Source: Symbiodinium natans | Lineage: Eukaryota; Sar; Dinophyceae; Suessiales; Symbiodiniaceae | Reading direction: 5' to 3' | NCBI GenBank assembly: GCA_905221605.1 | Contig: CAJNDS010002236.1 | Location: forward strand, 426,086 to 490,085 | Length of the DNA: 64,000 nt | Shown here: in pieces, positions 9,298 through 19,260 of the stretch | Layout of the letters: each line of letters starts with the position of its first letter | Position numbering within the stretch: the first letter of the stretch is position 1 | Notes under the pieces: model-generated | The model's database searches: none | The model's input: only the letters and a program-made list of their open reading frames with translations | Told to the model about the DNA's origin: nothing | Made by a program: the position numbers and the translations under genes

Positions 9298-11330
9298 AGG
9301 AATCTGCGTGGCAGATTGAAGACGGCTTAATGTTCAGGAGGCATGGAGGTTTAAGAGGTCTGGATGGTAGGGATTCATGCCCCAGCACAATGTACACCCC
9401 AAGAAATCCCGAGCACTTCCCGGCGTCCTCGCCATTGCTGGCTCCTGTGGGCGTGGCTGGGCGGCTGCGGGCTTGCCTGGTGAAGCACATCTTCAGAACG
9501 TCTTGCACGCGCTTCACACGGGTCACAAGCGCGAAGCCGTAGAATTTTTGAAGACCGAAAAACACGCACAGCATCTTGCAACAAGCAGGCGTTTCCTTCG
9601 GCATGCCGTCCCACGGCTGTCCGGGCCGCACTCGGGGTCATACATCCTTTCTACAAGGAGGGCAGCTCCTTTCGTAGTATCTTCGACTTCTGGTCCCTAA
9701 CAGCTGCAGACAAGTGTGTCGGCACCTCCAACCCAAAAGGTCTCCACACAAAAATGTCCATGTGTATCAATGTGTTTCAGAATGCTGCAGAAGCTTTCGG
9801 GGGCAGTTTACACAAACTCAGAGGCGAAATCCTCTGCCAAGGCCAGGCATGCCGACCAAGCGCCTAGCCAACGAAGAAACCTTGCATGGAGAGCCGTCTA
9901 CGAAACAAACCACCTGTGCAATTCTTGTGCTTGCATGCCATCACCAACACCCCTCATTTCTGTGCGATAATCGCTCGGAAGTGGCGCCATGAACACATGA
10001 ACAGCTGGGCCAGCGAACGTGGGCGCTGGCCATATGCGGAAGTCTGCGCAGGTTTGGAGAACACCACACATACGTTCCCACGCAAGTGGACACGGTGACT
10101 TTCGGATCTGGCCGGCCATATGACGGCCGAGACTCAGACGTGCTGAAACAGCGTATTCCAGCGCGAGACTTTCAGCAAAAGCATTCGCCACCTGTACTGT
10201 TGGCGCACGCGGTATCAGCAAGGGCTGAGCCTGCGGCGCAAGCGGGATTCTCTAGACACTGACGTCTGGCCTAGCCTCTGACACCAGGACACCTACAAAT
10301 TGGCCTTCATGTCTTCTTGCCCCATGGCTCTTACATCTGCCATACTGTCATAGCCGCTCAGAAAGAGTCTCTTGGCACAGAGCCATAGTTGGTGCTGAAC
10401 CAGAAACTTCCAAAAATTTTGTCGTTCTTTGAGAAGCTCTGCCGTAAGTGGCTCGATCTCAAAGCGAGACATGTCATCCTCTGTCATATCCATAACGGAA
10501 CCGAGACACTCTCACTGACGTCGGCACGATCTCACGCCAGAGTCTGAAGATCAAGGCCACACATGGGTGATAAACCCTGAAGCCTGATCTTTCTCTCAAG
10601 GCTAAAGATCCGTGAAAGAGTCCCCATGAGTCGAAGGACTTTCCCCCTTGAGGCTGGAAATGCCTTCTGCAACCATGGAATCACCACATTGCTCGAGGCC
10701 GAGCAATTGCAGCAATTCACGGCCCGCCACATCCGCCATGGCTTTGAACAGAGAACTCACTTCCTATCTTCCCAAAATGCAATTGCTGCAGAAGTTCGCC
10801 AAGCAAGTTTGTCAACAGCCCTCAGTGCCTCCTACCAGGCTGCAGCAATAACCTGACATTTTGTCTCCAAGAACCGCGATCAGCCTCCCCTAAACGGAAA
10901 CTGTGATCTAAAACCATTGTCACCAGGCCTGTGCCCGCCGACTTCGGCGACAAACTCACCATTTCAAGGGCAAAGTGGCAAGGCTGATGACAGCGTAGAT
11001 GCACAAGTAAGCTTGTCGCCTAGAAATAAACAGGGTGGCCCCTTTGCTAGTTTAGGGTTTAGGGATTTGGGGGTGCTTAATGGAGCACGGAGCTCAGCCC
11101 TAAATGAGGAAGAGTACAAAGCGGTCCTGTTCAAACTCTAAACCCTCGACCCTAAACCAGCTGGCCCCCCTAAACTCTACACCCTAAACCCGAAACTTTA
11201 CTTCAACCCCAAACCCTTATGATCCCTTGCGCTCCCCTGGGCGAGGTCAACCAGCACCTGACCTCGTGGCAACCAAAAAATCGCACAGAAAATAGCTTTG
11301 GGTTAGGGCTTAGGGTTTTGCGTCCAAGGT
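9298..11330. other. Region between kinesin and ankyrin genes, no firm gene
   Basis: This would hold the 5' end and upstream part of the kinesin gene and the 3' flank of the ankyrin gene. Only weak ORFs are present: one on the minus strand at 10293-10493 (listed separately) and one on the plus strand at 10626-10856, Gln/Ala/Ser-rich with no recognised family. Degenerate CCCTAAA text lies at 11120-11215 and TTTAGGG text at about 11050. No promoter motif was recognised. Confidence 0.4.
10293..10493 (-). CDS. Small hypothetical ORF or exon
   Basis: This is a 66-residue ATG-to-stop frame with a protein-like, charged and aromatic composition (ERQNFWKFLVQHQLWLCAKRLF). It reads better than its antisense and out-of-frame neighbours but matches nothing I know. 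It may be a small protein or one exon of a split gene. Confidence 0.3.
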   Translation of the reverse strand: MDMTEDDMSRFEIEPLTAELLKERQNFWKFLVQHQLWLCAKRLFLSGYDSMADVRAMGQEDMKANL

Positions 11331-11525
11331 TTTATTGTGTTGAAATGGATTCGCGATTAGCGAGACGAAGATCATCCTCCCAATTGTGAACAGGTTGGTT
11401 CCCTGTGTGACGGGAAAACAAGTGTTTCACGTGTTTCTTTTTCCGAAACGCGCGTTTTTCCTGCGCCCTTCTCAGAATGTGCTCGCGCCCATGGGAAACT
11501 TCGTGTTGGAATGGGCTTCCACGTC

Positions 11526-14500
11526 TCATTGACTCCTCTGCTTCTTGGTGGGTCTGATGTCCTCCTCCCTGCCTTCTAGCCACCGCACAGCCTCCACTCG
11601 AGGCTTCCTCCCCATGCAATCAGCTATGTTGGTATCAGCCCTAGCCTCCAACAAGATCTGTGCCACGGACCGGTGCCCCTCCTCACAGGCCAAGAACAAA
11701 GGAGTTCTCTTCATGAAATCAGGTTTCTCTTTGTCCGCACCCGCTTCAAGCAGCATGCGGGCCACTTCCAGATGACCCTCCACACAGGCCTGCTGAAGGG
11801 GACATTCTTTCATCACGCTGGACTTGTCCGTGTCCGCGCCGACTTGCAGTAGCAAGCGGACGACGTCTGCGTGCCCACGCTTCGAAGCCAACAAGAGAGA
11901 TGTCTCTCCCGAGTAAGTCACCGTGTCTTTGTCCATGTTGGCCTCCAGCAGCAAGCGAAGCACCTCCCTGTGCCCTCAGAAGCAGCGAAGAAGGAGTCCA
12001 CTGAGTCCACATCCCGAAAAGAACGCCCCAACTCCTGCTTTGCGCTGAGCAGCACGCTTACCACTTCAGAGTGCCCGAAAAAACATGCCCAAAAGAAACA
12101 AGATCTGCCATGCGCATCTTTCTTTTCCACGTCGGCCCCAGATTGAAGCAACAATCGGACTATGTCCGGCTTCCCTGCCATACAAGCCTGCGATAAAGCC
12201 TGGTCCTGTGGGGTACCATCCAGCAGAACCTCCCCTTCCTCCAGCAAGTCACCCTCTAGTAGGACACCAACCATTGCCAGGTGTCCACGCCCCGAGGCCA
12301 CCTGAAGCGGCGTTTGGCCTGCAGTATTCGGTTTGTTCTTGTCTGCACGGGCTTCCAAGAGCAAGCGAGCCACCTCCACGTTGCCCTGCGAGGAAGCTGC
12401 CACAAAAGCATTGCTCAGCTCGGTTCCCAGTTTGCGCTGTCCAGCAGTCCTAAGCAACGCGCGAGCAACATCGCTGTGCCCAAAAAAACATGCCGCATGC
12501 AAGCAGCTCCATCCATGCTCATCGGTGTTCTCTATGTCAGCCCCTGCCTGCAGCAGGAAGTGAACCGTGCCCAAGCTACCATTTCGACAAGCCTGCATCA
12601 AGCTGGTGTCCGTTTCGGCACCCGCTTCCAACAACAGCCTCGCAATTTCTGTGTGGCCTCTCTCGCAAGCGAAGTAAAGCGGACTTTGCTTCAAGTCGTT
12701 GGCCTTGTCTTTGTTGGCGCCCGCTTCCAGGAGCACTCGAACCACGTCCAGATGACCATGCGCACATGCCCCATGAAGCGACGATCCCAAGACGCTTGAC
12801 TTGTCTTTGTCTGCACGAGCTCCCAGCAGCAAGCGAACCACATCTGTGTGTCCACACGCAGAAGCCCGCACCAAGGGCGTGCGTTCAAACGTGTCAGGCT
12901 TCTCTGTGTCTGCGCGAGCTTCCAAGAGCAGAGTAACTACTCCTGCGTGGCCTCGTTCAGAACCCACAGCAAGACACTCATCCGACACATGAGCACCACT
13001 TGCAGAATTCCCTGCACCCTTGCTTCTATCATCGGCAGCCATGTTGGCTGAAAACTCCAGCAGATAACGGGCCATCTCTGTGTGTCCGTGCTGGCAAGCA
13101 TACACTAAGCTGGTGTCCTTTTCAGCGCCAGCTTCTATCAGCACACGAGCCACATAGTAATGCTCTTGCTCACACGCGAGGCAAAGCGGAGTTCTTTGTA
13201 GACAATCACGTCGGTCTTTGTCAGCGCGAGCTTCCAGCAGCATGTGGACGGTGTCCCAATAGCCACTCCAGCACGCCTCATGCAAAGGCGTTGTTCGAAT
13301 GTACTTGCTTGACATGTCCATGTCTGCTCGAGCTTCCAAAAGCAGGTGGACCACGACCCGGTGTCCATTTACACACGCCAGGGACAAAGGAGAGTCCTCC
13401 GTATCGGTTAGCTTGCCCATGTCGGCACGGGCTCCTAGCAGTAAGCGGACCACATCTGCTTGCCCTTGCTCACAGGCTCCGTGGAGTGCCGTGTATCTCA
13501 TGTGGTCAGCTTCGTTCACATCCACCCTAAGTTCTAGCAGCAAGTGAACAATGCCTACGTGACCTTCATCGGCAGCTGCAAGCACAGGCAACGGCATGTC
13601 TGCGTCGGTCCTTTTGATGCCTTTGTCTGCTCCAGCATCCAGCAGTTCGCGAACTATGCCCAAGTGCCCATTCGAGCATGCCAAACTCATGGGAGTCGAA
13701 TAGTGCATGTTGATGACGTTCTTGTCAGCTCTGGCTTCCAGCAACAAGCGGACCACATCAACATGACCTTCAGCTGCAGCTGCCAGCAGGGGCGAGCTGC
13801 CGTCGACGTGGGGTGCATCCTTGTCTGACCCAGCTTGCAGCAGCAAGCGAACTATCTCGACGTGCCCCTCCTCGGCCGCTTTGAACAGCGGAGTGCACTG
13901 CTCACCATCGGCCGCGTCCCTTGCGGCGCCATTCGCCAGCAGCAGGCGCGCCAGCTCCACATGCCCCTGCTCCGAAGCCCGGAGGAGGGGAGTTCCCCAC
14001 GCCTCATCGCAAGAATCCTGGTCTGCTCTAGCTTCTAACAACAAGGTTGCAGAAGAGCAACATCCCCCTGCAGCAGCAGCGTGCAAAGCTGTGGTCCAGC
14101 TCCAGGAAGTGCAGAGGTTGGGATCTTGGGGTCGTTGAAGCTTGACCTCGACCTCCTGCACGTTGTCATTCCATGCTGCCGTGATGAGTTCCTCGGCGTC
14201 AGCATCGGAAGAGCTCAAGGCCTTCTGGAAAACGGCAAATGTACATAGCGAAGTAGCTTGAGTCTCACACATGTCGCTTCTGTGCGGTTCTGAAATTGAC
14301 AAGATTCACTCGATGCAGAGTTCAAACTCCGTTCGCCCACGCCACGACTCACTCAAGAACCTTCCCGGCTTGGGATCGACGTCAACCCAGGAGTCCTCAA
14401 TGATCTGTTTGGCGTTGTTGATTTGTAGCGCAGCGAAAGTACGACGACGACCAGTAAGTGCAGCCCATTGAACGGTTCTCGGCAGCCCAGAGGGCGTTGG

Positions 14501-17444
14501 CACAAACATCTTCCTTCGCCGTTGGGAATGAAATCTCACAAGCACATTGCGTCTGATATCATGATACCAGAAGTCGGATGTGTAACTTGGAGGAAAGACT
14601 TGATGGCACTTTGCTTCCCATTCGCCCCACAATGGCTTTTTCCCCCACGCAAACGTAGGTGGAGTTGGTAGAGGCCAGTTGGGGTAGATCTCGAGTCTGA
14701 TCCGCTCCGTAGCTCTTCTGAACGATGCATCTTGGGTCAGGGCAATCGCATCTGACACCTCATCCTGCTCGGATTCCGGCATGAAGGGAGTACCAGAAGG
14801 ATCACCGCAGAAACATCCATCATCCAAGTAGGTCGTAAGGATTTCCTGCAGCTCATTGCCCTCTCTCAGCTCTGTAGTGGACGAACCAGAAGCAGCACTC
14901 TGAGCGACAGTCTGGAGACCACCGAAGCTTGAGAAACTGGGAAAACTTGCAGATCCTGGACCAGAGTCAGCAGTGCCAGGTGCCAGGGGTTGTCTCTGGC
15001 GCAAACCATCCGAGGAACCACTAGGGCGCTTGGGGGCCGGGCCGGCTATGAACCGGGGACAGCTAGAACCTACACCTTCACCACCATCACCACCGTCGTC
15101 GCGTCGGGTAAGGGAACCTCTAGGGCGCTTCGGGGTCAGGTTGGCTATGAACTGGGGACCGTTAGACCCACACATACCCTCACCACCGTCGTCGCGTCGG
15201 GTTAGGGAACCTCTAGGGTCATCAGAGGCCGGGACAGCCAAAAACCTGGAATACCCCCAATTGTCCCTTCTAGAGCCCTCGTCGTCCAACCCTGTGTCGC
15301 GTCCGTCGGGGCCTTCGGAAGGCTCGCCTTCCTGCTCACTCAAGACTGACCACTCACTGTCAGTTCCTTCAGATTCAGCCCTCACCCTCTGGATCCTTGG
15401 GCCCTCACCACGCTGCACGCAACGCAACCAAGCAATCAAGATCAGAGCACCTACCATTCCTAGGACGGCACTCACAGCAAGTAGAGTACTTCCTACTTTG
15501 GGGCTTGGTTCAGGCTTCTCAGAGTCCTCTCCTACCTGGACTGCTACACGAACCCACTTGGAAGCTACAGTTTTCAGGGACACAGCGACGGAGAGAAACT
15601 TCAGAGCAGCACTACAATTCGTGTCCAAGTTCGTGAGTCCCACTCCCCCAGACCCAGCAGTCTGCACACACTCTCCCCCGGACCCCGATGTTAGAAGAAC
15701 TTCCTTAAGTCCCGGTTTCAGCTCTGCTTTTGCGAGCCTTTGCCCTGACGACTCCCCCCCATCATTAGATGATGGTTCAGTTTGCACACTCATCATGCCT
15801 AAGAGCTCGCGTACCCTAACACCTTGAAGTGACTTCGTACACAAATCTCCAAGCATAAATCGTCCGGGTATGTGGTAGGTTCGGAACTTGGCATGTTCAA
15901 GCTGTTCAACAAACCAAGCTGCTTTCAAGCGCAAATGACGTGTGCGCCATGTGCCTTGCGGCATGTTCATCACCGCACATGCTCCCTGATTGTCGTTGTA
16001 CAGCAATGTCTTCTGGTTCTCGCCTGACAACTCCTTGAGCAACGGTAGCAATCCATATGCCAACGTGATCCCATCCAAGCTTGACTGCAACTCTGCCTCT
16101 GCGGTCGAGAGACTAGCACAAGGCTGTCGCATACTGAGCCATGCAATGGGCGAGTTGCCCCACAGGATGACCAAGCCCGTTTGCGATTTATCGGTACCAG
16201 GGCAGAAGGATGCATCGGCGAAGACCTCGAGAACATTGCTATCTCGATCCACTGCAAGCTGATTGCTCGGTCCCCTCCCTTCTCCAGGTTTTCCGTAGTT
16301 AAGCTCATAGTCCGCTGTGTGCCTCAAGTATCTCAGCATGTCTTCTGCACGAGAAATGGCCTGCTCAGTGTCCTTTGTAATCAACTGTCCAACGCGCGAG
16401 GTCCCAAAAGCCAGATCTGGTCGCGACCGAGTCGCAAGCCACAGGATTTCACCGACCAGCGCCTGAGCATACCGAATGCGAGAGATATCTGAGGAGGGTC
16501 GGGGTTCCAACGTCTCGGCTTCCTTACTGTAGGGAGTGGCGACCCGTCCTGTGATCTCGGGGTACTTTTCCAAAAGAGATTGAATGTAACTCTTCTGGGA
16601 GATCCATAAGCCCTCCGAGTCTTGGCGCAGCTCGAAACCGCAGAACTTCAAGCCCTCCTTTTCTGTAGCGTACACCGGTGCACTGATCCTCCAGGTGGCC
16701 TGGATGGCCTCCCAGATTGCTGAAGAGACTTCCTCATTTGCAGACAGTAGCAAATCGTCTACGTAAACTGTCAGCAGAGCAAGTAGCTCGTTGGAATGAG
16801 GGCATCGCAACATCCACATGTTCGAATCTGCCTTTGATTGCTGTAGATGCAGGGATTCACCCTTGATCTTGATCTCGATTGTAGGAAGAATTGAATCTCT
16901 GTGTTGCGCCCATGCCGCCGGAGATTCTTGGAGTCCGTAGATGGCCCCCTCCACGAGCCAAAGCTCGGACCTAAACCCTAAACCCTAAACCCAAAACCCG
17001 CCTGCATGATGGACTCATGCTTGGTGTCCGGCACTGGGCTCGGCCTTACGCCGGGCGATCCTTCGCTACTCCTGAAAGGAATCTCAAGCTTCTTTTGCTT
17101 TAAGGAGCTTTTGGGGGGTTAGGGTTTAGGGTTTAGGGTATAGGGTTTAAGAGTTTAGGGTTTAGGGTTTAGGGTATAGGGTTTAGAGTTTAGGGTTTAG
17201 GGTTTAAAGTTTAGGCCTCAGCGAAGTCCAGCAGCACTAGCTGCAGATCAGCCGGTGCCTCCAGGGCCGCATTGTCTGGCAGGATGGAGCCTCCTTGCAG
17301 CAGCCTCTGTCGGAATCGAGGCTGGCCACAGAAACTTTGCAGGCGTCGTTTCAGCGCCCCCACGGCTTGGCCATCCCATTCCTGAAGCAGGTCATTCGGA
17401 ACTGCGGTCAGCTCTGCTCCAGAAGCCAAGAGAATACGCAACAT
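11526..17444 (-). CDS. Ubiquitin-like N-terminus plus about 25 ankyrin repeats; split by a retroelement and frameshifted
   Basis: Exon 1 (17444-17217) starts with ATG and encodes a ubiquitin-like fold typical of Symbiodinium ankyrin proteins: MLRILLASGAEL, an ALKRRL helix, CGQPRFRQRLLQGGSIL and the closing strand LQLVLLDF. It ends at a GC donor (GAG|GC). Exon 2 starts after a pyrimidine-rich tract and CAG at 14225, in matching phase. It opens with ADAEELITAAW and LQRPQDPNL, the usual link before the repeats. About 25 ankyrin repeats of 33 residues follow (consensus TPL..AC..GH..VVRLLLEAGADKD). At about 11971-11976 one base is missing in the codon before HREVLRLLLEA, which shifts frame. The repeats then continue in the new frame to a basic end (PTKKQRSQ) at 11526. 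The intron of about 3 kb contains a copia fragment on the same strand. The protein is a probable scaffold for protein-protein contacts; its partner is unknown. The frameshift may be a real defect or a sequencing error. Confidence 0.8.
14306..16978 (-). mobile_element. 5'-truncated copia-type retroelement (RT end, RNase H, extension)
   Basis: The open frame starts inside the retroelement at about 16978, with no ATG; GTG at 16954 is the first start-like codon. In order it shows: the RT motif YGLQESPAAW; the catalytic YVDD at residues 64-67 (counted from GTG); the copia connection region with a PYSKEAE-type motif; and a copia RNase H with D247 (VFADASF), E286 (LSTAEAEL) and D321 (LLYNDNQGA). After residue ~390 comes an unusual extension: a membrane helix at ~487-508, two copies of a RGSLTRRDDGG motif, and a Trp-rich C-terminal domain. 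Gag, protease, integrase and most of RT are missing. The 5' break abuts CCCTAAA repeats, and no LTRs were seen. It lies in the first intron of the ankyrin gene, same strand. A TGA (14308-14306) is the only stop between this frame and the ankyrin frame. Confidence 0.85.
16970..17216. repeat. Telomere-like repeats at both borders of an intronic gap
   Basis: A CCCTAAA run at 16970-17000 abuts the truncated retroelement. A TTTAGGG array at about 17117-17213 (with TTTAGAG and TTTAAAG variants) abuts the 3' end of ubiquitin-like exon 1. About 110 bases of unique DNA lie between them. The two arrays point in opposite directions. Confidence 0.85.
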
Positions 17445-17999
17445 CTTCGAAGGCCTTCAACTAGTCCTGAGTTCCACATGCACAATCTATGTGCTCTGAC
17501 CTTAGAGTAAACCTTGAAGGGTGGAAGGATTTAGGACATGAAGGGTTCTGGTTTATGGTGAACCTGCAACAACCGAATACATTCTGGCAAGAAAGGCTGC
17601 GGCACATGAACGGACACTTAACGCTAGAAGATGCAAACGAGGGGCTCTCCAGGGTTTGGGGGACTAAATGGAGGGTGCAATGGGACAGGTGGCCGTTGCC
17701 CATGTGCATGCGCTGGGGCATCGGCCGGGGTGAGCGCATGTGGAGCCAAGGAAACGTCGAGTCACAGCCCAGGTGGATGTCGCCCCCCTGGGGCCTGTGC
17801 TTAGGGGTTTTGGGTTTACGGGGGGCTGGGTCCCTCAGGCTTCTGAAGCCAAGTTCAGACCCTGCTAGCTGACCGGGCGGGTGATGCCACGGAAGTGAGG
17901 ACAGCAGATGTCGAAAGTGAGGACTGCTTGTGAGAAACACAAGCCGAGGCCTTAGTTGCCTTGGTTTCCTCACCACTACGCGTGGAATGTCGAAGGCTG
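17445..17999. other. No gene recognised upstream of the ankyrin gene
   Basis: Overlapping weak frames on both strands (for example plus strand 17489-17872, Trp-rich) have no recognised domain. This is the expected 5' flank of the ankyrin gene; no promoter motif was recognised. Confidence 0.4.
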
Positions 18000-18243
18000 C
18001 CCTAAACCCTAAAACCCTAAAACCCTACAACCTCTAAACACCCCTTAGAGCACCCTTTAAGAAATATATAACTTTGACCTGATCTTAAAAGCCCACAAAC
18101 CAGCCCCCAACGTATCTCATGCCTAGCTCTAAGGTTCCTGAGGGGTTTTGGGGGCCCTAAACCCTAAACCCTAAACCCTAAACCCTAAACCCTAAACCCT
18201 AACCCCTAACCCTAAACCCTAAACCCTAAACCCTAAACCCTTA
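18000..18243. repeat. CCCTAAA telomere-like arrays
   Basis: A short CCCTAAAA-type run lies at 18000-18030. A cleaner array of about 13 CCCTAAA units lies at 18150-18243 with few variants. Between them is about 110 bases of unique AT-richer DNA. Confidence 0.9.
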
Positions 18244-18361
18244 TTGTTGGCATGCGCTTCTACATCCGTGATACTATGAAACTGCCAGAGTTTCCTGTCA
18301 GTCCAGTTGTGGAAGTGGCTGTCATCACTTTGCTGCAACTCATTACAAAATCCGCACTTGC

Positions 18362-19260
18362 CAGCACTGCTCTTTCAAAAGTGCCAGTATACCACAATAC
18401 TGTCAAAACCCATCTGCCCCAACTGCAAAAATTGATAAAGTACGTTTTTTGATCTCAGAGGCTTTGTTCTTTCAAGTTTTGGATGACAAGAAGCAACACC
18501 AGCAGACGTTGCTGTTTCAAACTTCTGCCAGCATACCACAATACTGTCAATACGTCATGTTTTTTTGGATCCTTAAAGGCTTTGTTCCTTCAGGTCTAGG
18601 ACGACAAGAAGCAACACTAGCAGGTATTGCACTTTCAAAATTCAGCCAGCATACCACAATACTGTCAAAACTGCTCTGCCCCAACTGCAAGAGTTGATAC
18701 AACATGTTCTTTTGATCTGGAGGGCTTTGCTCTTTCAGGTTTAGGATGACAAGACGCAACACCAGCAGACACTGCTTTTTCAAAATTGCCAGCATACCAC
18801 AATACTGTCAAAACCCCTCTGCCCCAACTGCAAACATTGATAAAGCACTTTTTTTTAATTTCGGAGGCTTTGTTCTTTCAGGTTATGGATGACACCATAC
18901 ATTGATGTGTCAAACTTTTGCCAACATACCACAATTGTCAATACATCATGCTTTTTGGGATTCTTAAAGGCTTTGTTCCTTCAGGTCTAGGACGACAAGA
19001 AGCAACACTAGCAGGTATTGCCCATTCAAGATTTAGCCAGCATACCACAATACTGTGAAGACTACTCTGCCCCAACTGCAAGAGTTGATACAACATGTTC
19101 TTTCGATCTGGAGGGCTTTGCTCTTTCAAGTTTAAGATGACAAGAAGCAACACCAGCAGACACTGCTCTTTCAAAATTACCAGCATACCACAATACTGTC
19201 AAAACCCCTCTGCTCCAACTGCAAAAATTGATAAAGCACTTCTTTTGATCTTGAGAATGG
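18362..19260. repeat. Higher-order tandem repeat, period about 393 bp made of three subunits
   Basis: The anchor ATACCACAAT recurs at 18389, 18533, 18651, 18794, 18926 (ATACCACAAT with a small deletion after it), 19042 and 19185. Neighbouring spacings cycle through about 144, 118 and 143/132 bases. Every third copy is about 391-405 bases apart and is most alike. Shared blocks include GATGACAAGAAGCAACACCA, CTCTGCCCCAACTGCA and CTTTGTTCCTTCAGG. No coding frame persists, so it looks like a satellite with two to three higher-order units. Confidence 0.85.

Noticed and set aside
12085-13530. Several plus-strand ORFs of 120-176 codons
   Set aside because: They are antisense or out-of-frame images of the ankyrin repeats, recurring with the repeat period.
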